Part shown: positions 1 through 11,160 of the stretch, one piece after another
Layout of the letters: the number at the start of each line of letters is the position of its first letter
How positions within the stretch are numbered: position 1 is the first letter of the stretch
NCBI GenBank assembly: GCA_963576565.1
Contig: OY755048.1
Location: 10,827,984 to 10,891,983, forward strand
Length of the DNA stretch: 64,000 nucleotides
Direction: 5' to 3'
Origin: Aspidapion aeneum
Lineage: Eukaryota; Arthropoda; Insecta; Coleoptera; Brentidae
Program-made: the position numbers and the translations under genes
Notes under the pieces: generated by a model
The model's input: the letters and a program-made list of their open reading frames with translations, nothing else
Databases searched by the model: none
Told to the model about the DNA's origin: nothing

Positions 1-666
1 GTATAATTTCAACCCTACCGACAGAGAAAAGGCGCGGGTCTTTGCTGTCTGAGCACAAAGTCTTTGTTTTCTGACCGACCCAGCCCAGGTGGATGCACGA
101 CACCTGATTGGCAGATTTTTTTGAGATGGGCTTTTAATTGCTTTCAGGTGTTCTTTGCGGGACCCCTTTAGTCGGCAGTATGCAGAGTTAGAAAATAAAT
201 CAGTGTCGTTTCTGTAGGTATAGGAATAGAAAGTTTTATTATCTATTTTTATTTCTTTAGTTTACGCCATAATTAAATGAAATAATTTTCATGAGTATAT
301 CTACCGCCGCCCATGTCACTTTCTTTAAAGGATATGCCGATGGTCGGCTTTAACCTTTGTTCAAATGACTTTGATTTGATTTTAATTAAGTTTAAATCCA
401 AAATCTTTTAATAGATGACCTTAGACAGCCCGAAGTCTAAAGTGAAGGCAAATTGTTTTTCTTTAATGAACAAAAATTCTAAATTATTGTCACCATACAC
501 CTACCAAATTTCAAGTCTAGGGTATCTGAAATAGCTGTGACAAGATTTTCAAAAACAAATAGGCATAAACAAATAATCGGAGTGAAGATAAATAAAACTG
601 TTTAAAACATAAACAAAACACAATAAAAAGAACTTTTAAATTATATTTCATTGTTAATTAACTAAC
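1..666 (-). other. osa intron (partial)
   Basis: Downstream intron of osa, starting at the donor at 666-661. It is AT-rich. No exon, repeat or RNA gene was recognised, and the acceptor is beyond the left edge. Confidence 0.6.
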
Positions 667-1012
667 CTCCATGGGGTGAAGGTGCAGACTGGGAAGATGG
701 CCTCTGAGGGTATTCATTGGGAGGATAACCATTGTATCCCACATATCCATCCATGCCGCCTCCTGGAGGGAACGAATCCTGGGAATTGCTGGATCCAGGG
801 GAGGGAACAGAGGCTTGCTTGTTGCTTTTTTTCTTACTGCTAGCCTCTACCTGATTAATGATCGGCTGAGGATCGATTCCTCCTCTATCAAACTGACATT
901 CATACGCTAATAAATTCTTGGTGTAGTGTTTTCTGAGTGTGTAGGCAGCACTAGATGAGGCACCAATCCCTAATAGTCCCGCTATGTCCTTCCAGGTTTT
1001 ATTTTTGGTTAC
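667..1012 (-). CDS. osa: osa exon 9: second half of the ARID domain and following linker
   Basis: The exon begins VTKNKTWKDIAGLLGIG, continues through SSSAAYTLRKHYTKNLLAYE, which completes the ARID fold, and then through DRGGIDPQPIINQVEASSKKK. It closes with a Ser/Pro/Gly-rich linker containing GYVGYNGYPPNEYPQRPSSQ. It is 346 bp long and ends in phase 1 at the donor GAG|GTTAGT (666-661). The next exon lies outside the window. Confidence 0.94.
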
Positions 1013-4000
1013 CTAAGAATGGAGAGTGTTATCTTTATACCATTCAAAAGTCGCGCCATTTGAGTTAAAAATATATTTACAAAAGAAAAAGTTGTTTGTT
1101 TACATTTTTTTCTTATTCTAAAAAACAAAGTTAGGTCTAACAAAAAAAACGTTTTTCATAAATTCGTTTTCAAAATTGATTTGAAACCTATGAGATACAA
1201 GACCTAATTGTCTAACTGTAGCACACGATATCATTAACGTTCTAAAACGTTTAAATGCAATTTTTATATGACCAAATCGTGTGATTTGCAGATCAAAACG
1301 AACTGAATTTCAAGGTCTATGCTGCTCGTCATATTAAATTTAACTGTGAAAATGCACATGGAGTTTTTTATTTACAAAAAAAGTTTAAAGGAACTGGCCA
1401 ACTCCTAAACGTTAAAATATCATACAAATGTAAATAAACAGAACCCAATAAAAGGAAATCTTTTTTAATAACTAGAAAAAATACTCTGCCAATATATGGG
1501 CCCCTAAGCTCACACTAGGTACTATAGTTATAGTTTACGTGTGAGCTAATATAACTAAAAACTGAAATATATTTTATTCAACTCCAGACTAAATTACCTT
1601 TTGTTTGATACCACACAAGCCATGTTTTGATTTAAACTCAAATTTTTTATATCTACCCCCACCCTTAAAAAAAGCAAAAACTAAAATGTTATTTGTTAAA
1701 CTCCTTTACTCCTCCAATTACCTTTCGTTTGATATCACACACGCCATATTTTCACTTAAACTCTAATTTTTGAAATATACCCCCACCCTTTTTTTAAAAT
1801 AAATTAAAATGTATTTTGTTTAACTCCAAACTCAATTACCTTTCGTTTGATATCACACACGCCATATTTTCACATAAACTCTAATTTTTGAAATCTACCC
1901 CCACCCTTTTATTTGGTTTGTGTTCGGTGGATTTTGTTCATTTTTAAGTGGGACCATCTCGACCCAAGACCCAGCCTAGGTACCAAATTTCATTAAAATC
2001 GGCCAAGCGGTTTTTGAGTTATGCGCGTTGGTCGTTACAGACATACAGACAGACAGACAGACAGACAGACATACAGACAGACGGCGCAACAAAAAAGTTT
2101 CAAAATCATCTGAAACGCAAAGATATATAAAAAATTTTGAAATCGGAGCAACTTTTTTTTCTCGAAAAAATTAGGATCACCATAGCTCACACTACTATAG
2201 TATAGTATATGTGTGAGCTAATACTCTGCCAATATATGGCCCCTAAGCTCACACTAGGTCCTATAGTTATAGTGTACGTGTGAGCTAATATAACTAAAAA
2301 CTGAAATATATTTTATTCAACTCCAGACTAAATTACCTTTTGTTTGATACCACACAAGCCATGTTTTGACTTAACTCAAATTTTTGAAATCTACCCCCTA
2401 CCCTTAAAAAAAACAAAAACTAAAATGTATTTTGTTTAACTCCGGACTCAATTACCTTTAGTTTGATATCACACATGCCTATTTTCACCTAAACTCTAAT
2501 TTTTGAAATATACCCCCACCCTTTTTTTTAAATAAATTAAAATGTATTTTGTTTAACTCTAGACTCAATTACCTTTCGTTTCATATCACACACGCCATAT
2601 TTTCACATAAACTCTAGTTTTTGAAATCTACCCCCACCCTTTTATTTGGCTTGTGTTTGGTGGATTTTGTTCATTTTTAAATGGGACCATCTCGACCCAA
2701 AGCCCAGCCTAGGTACCAAATTTCATTAAAATCGGCCAAGCGGTTTTTAAGTTATGCGCGTTGGTCGTTACAGACAGACATACAGACAGACAGGCGGCGC
2801 GACAAAAAAGTTTCAAAATCATATATAAAAAATTTTGAAATCGGAGCAACTTTTTTTTTCTCGAAAAAATTAGGATCACCATAGCTCACACTACTGTGAG
2901 CTAACACACTACTATAGTATAGTATATGTGTGAGCTAATATCTAATACACTAATAATGCAAATATGTAATATTGATTAATTTTTCTATTCAAATGACACT
3001 CTTCAAAATAACATTTTTGACAGGAACCCAATTAATGGCGATTAAATCTATAATGAGAGACCAAAATCATTCTCATAGCTCTTTATGTTCTTTGTGGCTA
3101 AAGGTGTAAGAAATATTTTATAAGTAAATAGTCCATATTAGTGAAGCCCAAACTGTTGAACCCATTTTGACAAGCAGAGCCCCAGTATTTTAAACAAGCT
3201 AAAAAGTTTTAAATTCGGTTATTAGTTCTCTTAATTTAAATACGAGCATTAAACAGAGAGCGCTTAAACTATAAATAACTCTGAAGAATAATGAAAATGC
3301 ATGATTTTGGACGTTTCTTGATTAAGCGTCTCTGTTTGGTTCTCGCATTTAAACGAAGATAACTAATAACCCAACGCTCCACAGCTTGAAAAGGCTTTAA
3401 ATAAGTTTTGTCAAGTTTGAAGGGCGGGGGAGAACTGTAAATTTTAATATAAACTATTTATTTATTTTTATTTATTTAACCTGCTATTAGATTCAACTAT
3501 CACTATCACTAGTAACATAAACTGTTTTATTGCTTTTTTCCCAAAAATTATAGGTTAATCGATACAGTGTGGGCAAATAACCTTAATGCATACAATTTTT
3601 AAGAATTAATTTTTTATGAGCTATTACTATAAAAAAGAATCAAGTTAGATATCTAAAGGCCCCAGAATAATTACAGAAAATCGTAACATTAACACAAAAT
3701 TTAATAAAAACAATTTTATGATTTATTTATTTTATTAACAAAACAATTTTTGATATTCATTTTAATTTTTTTTAGTTTCTTTGTAAATAATTTTAAGACT
3801 CATTTGTTACTTTTATTGTAATGGAAAATTTCACGAAATTTCGATTGTCTGTTGTAATTTTAAAGGGAGGTAGAAAAATAAAATTCACAGTGTATCCCTC
3901 CTACACCCCCCTTAAAGTTTGCTGCATAACTTACATTACACCCTGTGTATCATTACAAATTACTTTTTTAATTTAATGATTGTCAACTGCATTTATGTGT

Positions 4001-7000
4001 ATAATGTGAGGTAAATTCCAAAAATACTCCATTAAAAAAGTCCCCAAGAACAAACAAAAAAACACATAAATAAGGCAAACAAAAACCTAATATGATAGAA
4101 GGTACGAACCTCCATAAAGCCCCCACGATCCTTAACAAACATATACAAGCGAAACAAATCTAGGGGATTCTTGGATATGGTGGGACACGTGGTGATAGGC
4201 GTCCTCCTATCATCCATAAAAGCGAGAAGTTTGTCCAACCAGGGGCGCCGATCAGGATTATCATCCATTTCATATAGTTTGCTGAGGCTGTCCGTTTTCT
4301 GTAAAACACATGACACACACATTTAAGCTTTGAACACACAAACGAAAATACCAAAGTTAAGTTAGCAAAAAGCATGCAAACTACTAAGCCAAAAGCACAA
4401 TAAGTTAATTTCCTGGTTAAAGCTGTAATTGTTAAAACATACAAGAAAAATTTTTAAATGTACCTTAGTCTACCAAAAGTGGTATTGTTAAAATGGAAAT
4501 CATGATTGAAACATAACAACATTATTAACATTTATGTACCTATAGCTAATTTTCATATGAAAGTACAAGCATTCAAAATTTTGATAACAGACAAAGAGTC
4601 TATGAAATTCAAATTTTTCCAAAATGTGTGAAAAGAAATTTTATTTATCAGTTTTTGGATGATTGCTTCCCTATATGAAATCATACTGGCATGCACCTAA
4701 TTTATTTTAAGGATGTTATCACTTTTTAAGATTAGATAATATTTAATTTCAAGTAGTAATTTGGGAGCCCAGATATAGCATATTTAAAAACAAAAAAGTT
4801 TAGTAGTTTTAAGTAATGCTATCTATAGATATGATTTTTTTTGTAAAGGAAATAACATGCGAATTATAATTATCCATGCGACCACAAAGCTGCATTCAGT
4901 ATAAACAAACAAAAATATTGTATAAAAAATATATAAACCTTTGAGCGATATGTCTCCTGGGGTGGCACATGACTGTTAAATACCTGGAAATATGAACCAG
5001 TTAGAAAACTTTAACTATTATAAATTGTTGTATATTTTTTTTAACAGAAACTTTTTCTAAAATTAGATCTTTCTAAACATCAATTTAATAAATGGATCTA
5101 TGATGGATACCTTCCTAGCCTATTAGCACACACCAAGTGAACTCCGCATTATATCAGTTTTGAAAACAGTTTTTTGTAAATATCTCAGAAACGAAAGCTC
5201 CTACCAAGTTTGGTTATAACACAAAGTATCGCGAAAAATGTGTCATTTTTTAAATTTTTTACCTGTCAAAAAACTTGTTGAACACTATTTTAAATGAAAA
5301 TCTCACGAATATTGGTCCAGCGGTTGGACTATCGTGGGCCGGACAGACACGCACACACACGGAGAGACGTTAAGATTGCCACCTTCTCTAGTCATAGCTG
5401 TGCAGGCTACGAATGTAAAAATGTAAATTTGATATCGGTTAATAATCATTATTATAGCTCAGAGGCTTATAGTAAAAAATCGCGTCCCATGGGATAGTTG
5501 TGGAAGATGTTTTAAAACTGCCGTAGATCGATTGGTAATACAGTTTTATGCCACCGGGTGTTTGCCTCCAATTTGAGTGGGAGGGCCTTTGTGACATCAT
5601 AAATCCTTTTTAATGTTTTTTTCACAAGCTTTTGCTTATAACTTTCGCTAAATTAATTTCACAGAAAAACTGTTAATACGCTTTTTGTTTGCCAGAGAAC
5701 ATCAATTAATATAGTGAAAAAATTACAAACTAACAAAAATATTTATTTTTTTAAAAATTGCCAACAAAAAAATTAAGGAAGAAAGTTTTAGACTGACCCA
5801 AATCAATTGGTTATGGATTACTCAATTTTAAGTCGCCTGGTGTTTCCCTCAAATTTGAGTAAGAGTGCCTCACAATTATATTTTTTTTACTATTTAAAAA
5901 AATATATTTTTTCATACTTGCTAAAACAACAATTCAATTGTTGTTCTATTGCGACCAAATGATAAACTATACAATTTTTCTCTAAAGTTGATGTGGCGTA
6001 AGTTAAAATCAAGATTGTGAACTTTTTTGCTTTTTATAAATCTTTGTAATATTTAAAAATCAACAAACAATCTCTCTTATAGTTCCCAAGATATAAAGCT
6101 TGATAAAATGACAAATCAATTGTTGTTCTATTGCAAAAGTTAAAAGCAAAAGTTAGTGAAAAAACATGGAAAAAAGTAGAATCATGGATAAATATGATGT
6201 CACACAGGGGCTACTCAAATTTAAGGCAAACACCAGGCGACATAGAATTCAGTGATCCATAACCAACCGATTTGAAAACTTTCTTCCTCAATTTTTTTGT
6301 TTTCAGTAAAAAATTTACTATTTTTAGTAATTTTTAAAAATATTTGTTAGTTTTTTACCATCTTACTTGGTGTTTTAGTGCAAACAAGACACGCATTTAC
6401 AGTTTTAGAAAAAGTTATAAGACAAAGTTTGTGAAGAAACATGAAAAAAAGCCGCCATCTTGGATTTATGATGTCACAACGGCCCTCCTACAAAAATTGG
6501 TGACTTGAAATAGATTTTTCAAAAATCTTCCACAACTATCGAAGGGGATACCACAGACCACTCAACTATTATGCCTAAAGGCAGAAAAAGTATTAAAACA
6601 AAATAATAATTCAAGAAAAATTGGAAAAAGTAATTTTAGATAGATATAAAATACAACACAAAAAGAAGTTAAATGCTCACCGGACTTGCTGGTGTACGTG
6701 GCCAACTACTAGGACTGCTTATTTCATTGTACTCCTCATGCATGGAGTTCATACCACCTGCAGCCCCTGGAGATGGTATGTTTCCACCTTGTGGTGGAGG
6801 GCCATATCCATGGCTCATATCACCACCACCTTTTCTACCACTCTTTGGTGTCTGCGGACATACAGGATCTTCCCCTGAAGCTGTAAAGAAAGTTTTTTAT
6901 AGAATTCAAAAATTTAAAAGAGAGAAAAGTTAATAATAAAATGCAAACTATACATAAAAACTATACGTTAGAATCATGTTGATATATAATTTTTACCTGC

Positions 7001-10000
7001 AGATGCATTTGATAAAGTTGATTGCTGTGATCCATCATCTAAGGGGGTTCCGTCTGGTCCTGTAGTAACAATGGATGTTACAGATCCTGCAGGTGCCCCA
7101 CTGACATGGTTTGTGCCATTGTCCACCATCTCTGAGCCCATCTGGATATGAGAATTGGGAGCAGAACTTGGTGGGGGCATTGGTCCTTCATGGGGATGGC
7201 TATTAGGTAACAGAGGACTACTTGTGGGTGGTCCCATTGTTGAAGGCGGTCCCATACCAGAGGGTGGTGGACCCATGTGAAAGTTCTGTGGTGGCCCAGG
7301 ACTTGGAGGAGCTGAGCCTGGTGCTACACCACCAAATGGCATCTTGTGTTGTAAGTGATGCTTGAGGTAATGTGGCGGCCTCAAATTTGGATTCTGACTG
7401 TTAGGGGCACTTGGGTTTTGAGGCCCAGGGCCTCCCTTTTGCCCAGTAGCTTGCCATCCATGTTGGTAGGGAAACTGAGGGCTCTGCATGTGGTTTGGAG
7501 GACCTGGTCGTCCAGAAAACTGTTGTGAAGGGATGTTGTTTGCCACTGGCTGGCTGCCAGGTGCTGCACCATAACCCTGTGTAGGATACTAAAACAACAC
7601 CTTTAAATAAGTATTGCACATCAAAAGGAAAATGAGAGTTTTTTTAATAATAATAAGAGAAGAGAAAGAAACTAGAGGATGTGGTCACAGCTATTAGATG
7701 ATGGACAGTAGACACAATGTATTCTGGATAGACAAATATCTTAAAATCGAGAATACTTAAGACAAAGTGCTTTTTAAATACATTTTTATGCTTTTTTGAA
7801 CTAATAGGTCAAATTTACATTTATTTGTATATATGTCTTGTCCAGAACATATTTTTGTCATCATTCAAAACATGTAAATCAGTCTAGGTTTTTCTAGATT
7901 TTTGACTCTCATGGCAATTTTAATTAAATGTATTAACAAGACATTCACTAAATGTCTCAAGACTCATCATATCACTTACTGCAATTCTGAAGAAAAAATA
8001 ACTGTGCCTTTGTCAACCCCTTTTCACAAAAATAATAATTTTTATGTCATATTTTACTTATTGCTTTACATAAACTGACCAGTTATGTTCCACTCTAAGG
8101 ATTTTGATGGTTTGATCAATTTCTGAATGAAAAATCACCACTCTTTTTAGTTGCATCAATTTTTTTTGGATGGGGACAAAAAATCTTGATACATTTAAAT
8201 AATCATCAAATAAAGGCAAAGTCATATAGATGTGTTGAAATCAATATTTATCATTTTAGTAAAGTTGAAACACTAGGATTCTAAATCTAAATATGTACAA
8301 AGGGTTTAATTTCTGAAAGTTTACCACTAAAAAACTCCTATATTAAAATATTTATATTTTTATTTATATTTCTTACATTTCCCTGAGGCCTGGGTGGATA
8401 TGCTCCATGAGGCTGAGGATAGGGTTGTCCCTGATAAGGTGGCTGTTGTGGACCAGAAGGAGGACCATATCCAGGTCCAGGAGGCATGGGAGATTGACTT
8501 ATCCTGCCTGGGGGAGGACCACCTCCATCAGATTGACCACTAGATGGTCTAGGTGGCATTGGAATGTTTTGACCTGTAAAGAAAATATTGAGTCAAATAT
8601 TGATCTGATAATATGCTGAGGTACAAAATATATCTTAGTAAAACCAATGAGTCTTACCAACAGCAGGTGACATAGACCTGGAGCCTGTAGACCCTGTTGG
8701 TGAAGGTGTAGGTCTCATACCTTGAGAATTTGGAGTTCCTGGTGCTGGACCTCCACAGCTGTCATTACTGTTGCCTCCACTTAAATCCTGTAGAAAAATA
8801 GACAAAGTGGGTAATAGAGAATAGATAGATCAAGGGAGAAATAGCTTATGTCATGACCCACATAAATTAGCATGACATTACTTGGCCTAACCCAGTAACA
8901 AATTTTGTGTCAGCTATTATCCCCTTGAGATGTAGAATTTTAAATTAGTTTAAACAATGTTTTTAAAAAACTTAGAATACATTGAAATAGTTTAAAATAC
9001 ATTAAAATACTTTGAAATAAAAAAAGTGAAATACAGTCGAACCTCTATAACTCGAACCTGAAGGGACAACCAAAACAGTTCAAGTTATGGAGAGTTCGAG
9101 TTATAGAAACTCAAGTTACATAGGTTAAAATACATGTAAAAAGTGCAGGGACCACTTAAAAGGTTTGAGTTATAGAGGGGTTCGAGTTATAGAGGTTCGA
9201 GTTAGAGAGGTTCAACTGTACATGTATTTCAGAAATAGGTATACAAATTTTGGAGTGTCTTACCCCTCAGCTTTACATGGCATTTTAAATAACTTTAAAC
9301 AATGATTTTAAAAAACTTACAGCAGCATCAGGAGCATGAGCATTGGGTGTGGTGGGGGGTTGTGGCCTATTTGAAAATGAAGGTTGCTGTTGGGGGCTTG
9401 GGGGCATCTGTCCAGGACCTGGACCAGGTCCTGGAGAATGACTTATGGGTGGTTGTTGTGGGGAAGGGTTTCCTGATGGAGGTTGCTGGCTTTGAGAAGG
9501 TGGTGCTGCAGCTTGAGACTGATTCGGGCTGCCAGGACCATGGTGTGTGCCTTGAGGTGGAGGAGGACCTCCAGGCCAACCTGTCCTACTGTCATAGCCT
9601 GCTGCCGGAGGACCACTTCCATACTGAAATAATTATTCTTTATTTAAAACCTGTAGTCAATTATAAAGAAAACTTCAAATTGGCCTGAGACTTTAGTTTC
9701 ATTTATAAAATAAGAAAGTAATTTTCAGGTCATATTGCCAAACAGACACTTGGTTTTTCCCCAAACTATTTTATCAAATGAATGAACATAAGATCTACTC
9801 AAAAAATACCAGCTCATTTTAATAACTTTTTGTTTATTAATTCTAATATAAATTAGGTTAAATATGTTAAAATGCAAATGACTTTAAAAGAAGTTGGCAC
9901 CTTGGTTGACACCATTTGAAGGGTAAGGAACTTATGGCATTACCTTGCATTATCCATATAAATAAGCATGGCATTAAGGCAATACATGTTCAAACTTTGG

Positions 10001-10923
10001 GCCCATTGTCCCAAAGCCCCTCTATTAAAAATAATAACAAATCTTAATATGTCAAAATGTTAAAGAAAGTTGGATACAATCTTGTTTTAGTATTGTCACT
10101 ATATAAGTCATCCTGATGACCAGGTCAAAAGAAGAAAGGGCACTTACATAATTGACCAACCATTTTCCAAAAGTACAGAGAAATTGGATACCTATATTTT
10201 CAAAATAGGTATGAAAAGAACTTATTTTTGTAGGAATTCTCTGCCAAGCAACAAATAATATAGTATAGGAAGGGAAGATGTGTAGGTATATAAAAGGTTT
10301 CCATATGTACCTACTGATAAAGTAATTTATAATAAAACCTCTCTCCAAATATTATTCAAATTATTTTTTAAAAGTATTTATAAATAGGAATCACCTGTAA
10401 TGTAATCATAATAAAATGAGGGGCAAAAAAGTAAACAAAACAAAGATTTGATATACATTTTTTTTGGGATGTATTGTTAGTAAATAATTAAGGAAACAGA
10501 AATGAAACTTACTGGTTGTGGTGGTCTGTAAGCTCCAGTGGGCTGAGCAGGGCCATAGCCTTTTTGTGGGGGCCATTGGTTGTAGTGCTGTTCAGGATAG
10601 TTATTTTGATACCGATGGGGATTCATGGGGCTGTTGCTCTGTAGCAGTTGGTTTAGTGTAGGTGTAGGGGGCTGTGCAGGGTTAAATCTAGGCGGCATTT
10701 TGGCACCAGCAGGGGGAAAAGGTTGCCTGGGGCCAAAGGCATCATGTCCGGCAGCGGTGCCGGAGGCATCATACGGCGCTCCTGGTGGAGGGTAAGGATA
10801 GGGATGATGTTCATTAGGCGGGGGTTGCGATGGCGTCGCGGGCGGAGGCCCAGAACTCTCGTTATACGATTCCGTAGTCGCTGCTGCGTCCGTTTCGGCT
10901 TCTTGGCCGCGGTATTGACTCAT
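667..10923 (-). CDS. osa: Osa / BAF250 (ARID1) SWI/SNF subunit, 5' nine coding exons (partial gene)
   Basis: Osa is the ARID-bearing signature subunit of the BAP/BAF (Brahma) chromatin-remodelling complex and acts in the nucleus. Exons, in order of transcription: 10923-10513, 9623-9321, 8787-8658, 8573-8377, 7588-6997, 6880-6681, 4983-4939, 4298-4110, 1012-667. Every junction is GT-AG and the phases join without a break (137+101+109+264+15+63+115 codons, one base left over). Residues 1-611 are low-complexity and rich in Pro, Gly, Gln and Ser, as in Osa/ARID1 N-termini. SWPRTPASP near residue 605 and NSHVPPQETYRSK just after it are conserved landmarks before the ARID. The ARID occupies about residues 630-745. 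The start at 10923 is favoured by an in-frame TAA 28-30 nt upstream (10951-10953) and by the MSQYRGQEAE start. The last exon ends in phase 1 with a donor at 666, so the C-terminal half, including the BAF250 C domain, lies beyond the left edge. Splicing was inferred by eye, without transcript evidence. Confidence 0.93.
1481..2220 (+). repeat. TH repeat, copy A (hairpin-ended non-autonomous element)
   Basis: Starts ATACTCTGCCAATATATGGG, followed by a hairpin (AGCTCACAC ... GTGTGAGCT). Next come three diverged units of about 120 bp (ACCTTTCGTTTGATATCACA ... CTACCCCCACCCTT) and a block with ATCGGCCAAGCGGTTTTTGA, then a (CAGA)n run at 2040-2080, TCGGAGCAAC, and a second hairpin with the same AGCTCACAC/GTGTGAGCT stem ending in CTAA. 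It has no coding capacity. It abuts copy B with no spacer. Confidence 0.85.
2221..2938 (+). repeat. TH repeat, copy B (tandem with copy A)
   Basis: Second head-to-tail copy with the same order of parts as copy A and a short CAGA run near 2775-2790. It has lost a stretch after the microsatellite (the ATCTGAAACGCAAAG block). Its 3' end is rearranged: a shortened hairpin (2883-2903) is followed by the full terminal hairpin ending in CTAA at 2935-2938. Confidence 0.85.
3168..3415. repeat. Foldback (inverted-repeat) element in osa intron 8
   Basis: The left arm (TTGACAAGCAGAGC ... GGTTATTAGTTCTC ... AACAGAGAGCGCTTAA) is complementary, with mismatches, to the right arm (TTAAGCGTCTCTGTT ... AACTAATAACCC ... 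TTGTCAA). The arms are about 100 bp around a spacer of roughly 50 bp. It looks like an old MITE; no target duplication could be fixed. Confidence 0.6.
4110..4298 (-). CDS. osa: osa exon 8: first half of the ARID DNA-binding domain
   Basis: 63 codons, phase 0 at both ends. The exon runs from KTDSLSKLYEM through RRPWLDKLLAFMDD and KNPLDLFRLYMFVKDRGGFME, the helical core of ARID1-type AT-rich interaction domains. The donor is GAG|GTTCGT, which departs from GTAAGT but is the only one giving the conserved GGFME|VTKNKTW join to the next exon. The acceptor is TTTTACAG. Confidence 0.96.
4939..4983 (-). CDS. osa: osa exon 7: 45-bp micro-exon
   Basis: Fifteen codons (VFNSHVPPQETYRSK), phase 0 on both sides, with acceptor TTTCCAG and donor AAAG|GTTTAT. 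The peptide matches the conserved stretch between the WPRTPASP motif and the ARID of Osa/ARID1 proteins. It is too short for ORF finders and was found only by reading the intron. Because it is in phase at both ends, it could be skipped without changing frame. Confidence 0.88.
4984..6680 (-). other. osa intron 6 (1.7 kb)
   Basis: Holds a fragment at 5294-5390 with the signature GGTCCAGCGGTTGGACTATC followed by an AC-rich run, distantly like the CAGA-bearing block of the TH repeat. A foldback at 5494-6558 follows. No exon was seen inside. Confidence 0.6.
5494..6558. repeat. Palindromic element with doubled arms in osa intron 6
   Basis: The outer arms match in opposite orientation: GATAGTTGTGGAAGAT and TTGTGACATCATAAATCC at 5503-5612 against their complements at 6465-6546. 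Inside, a second pair, GTCGCCTGGTGTTT near 5832-5845 and its complement near 6230, repeats the same kind of sequence (GTGTTTGCCT...AATTTGAGT). Each arm thus seems to hold two related units. No coding sequence was seen. Confidence 0.65.
7589..8376 (-). other. osa intron 4
   Basis: AT-rich intron between the exons ending PRPQGN and starting YPTQGYG. No repeat with recognisable ends and no exon were seen. Confidence 0.6.
9034..9218. mobile_element. pogo-type MITE in osa intron 2
   Basis: A 185-bp element with inverted ends CAGTCGAACCTCTATAACTC and its diverged complement (...AGAGGTTCAACTG), flanked by TA at 9032-9033 and 9219-9220. Sub-terminal copies of the GTTCGAGTTATAGAG motif occur inside. 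The CAGTCGAACCTC end and TA target are typical of pogo/Tigger (Tc1-mariner superfamily) MITEs. It has no transposase. Confidence 0.85.
9624..10512 (-). other. osa intron 1
   Basis: Intron of 889 bp between the first coding exon and the exon starting YGSGPPAAGYD. It is AT-rich, with no repeat ends or additional exon seen. Confidence 0.6.
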
Positions 10924-11160
10924 GTCGGTCGGTCCGTCGGCTATCGGTGTTTAGCCTTTGTATAGTCGTCGCCAACACCCCGCCACCGCTTCACAAGCTA
11001 AAATCACAATTTGCACCCTCGATCGACCTTTTAAACACATACTAACGAATTCGGCACAGTCAGTTTTATTATCCGCACCCCGATTTTCACCAATATTCAC
11101 AAATTACACGTACATCTGACATAAAACTTGGTTCCCTATCTACTCCAATAACACGAATGG
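10924..11160 (-). promoter_or_regulatory. osa 5' leader and promoter-proximal region
   Basis: This stretch lies directly upstream of the osa start, is richer in CG dinucleotides than its surroundings, and carries in-frame stops (TAA at 10951-10953). The transcription start and core promoter elements could not be placed; no convincing TATA box was seen on the minus strand. Confidence 0.35.

Larger units (their letters stand above)
1013..4109 (-). other. osa intron 8 (3.1 kb), filled with repeats
   Basis: This intron splits the ARID domain. It contains two head-to-tail TH repeats (1481-2938) and a foldback at about 3168-3415. The remainder (1013-1480 and 3420-4109) is AT-rich, with nothing recognisable apart from a poly-C/T stretch near 3890-3920. 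Confidence 0.7.

Noticed and set aside
4160..4444. 94-codon frame overlapping the ARID exon
   Set aside because: Shadow frame of the osa exon at 4110-4298 and its intron.
9302..9688. 128-codon plus-strand frame
   Set aside because: Antisense shadow of the Pro/Gln-rich osa exon at 9321-9623.
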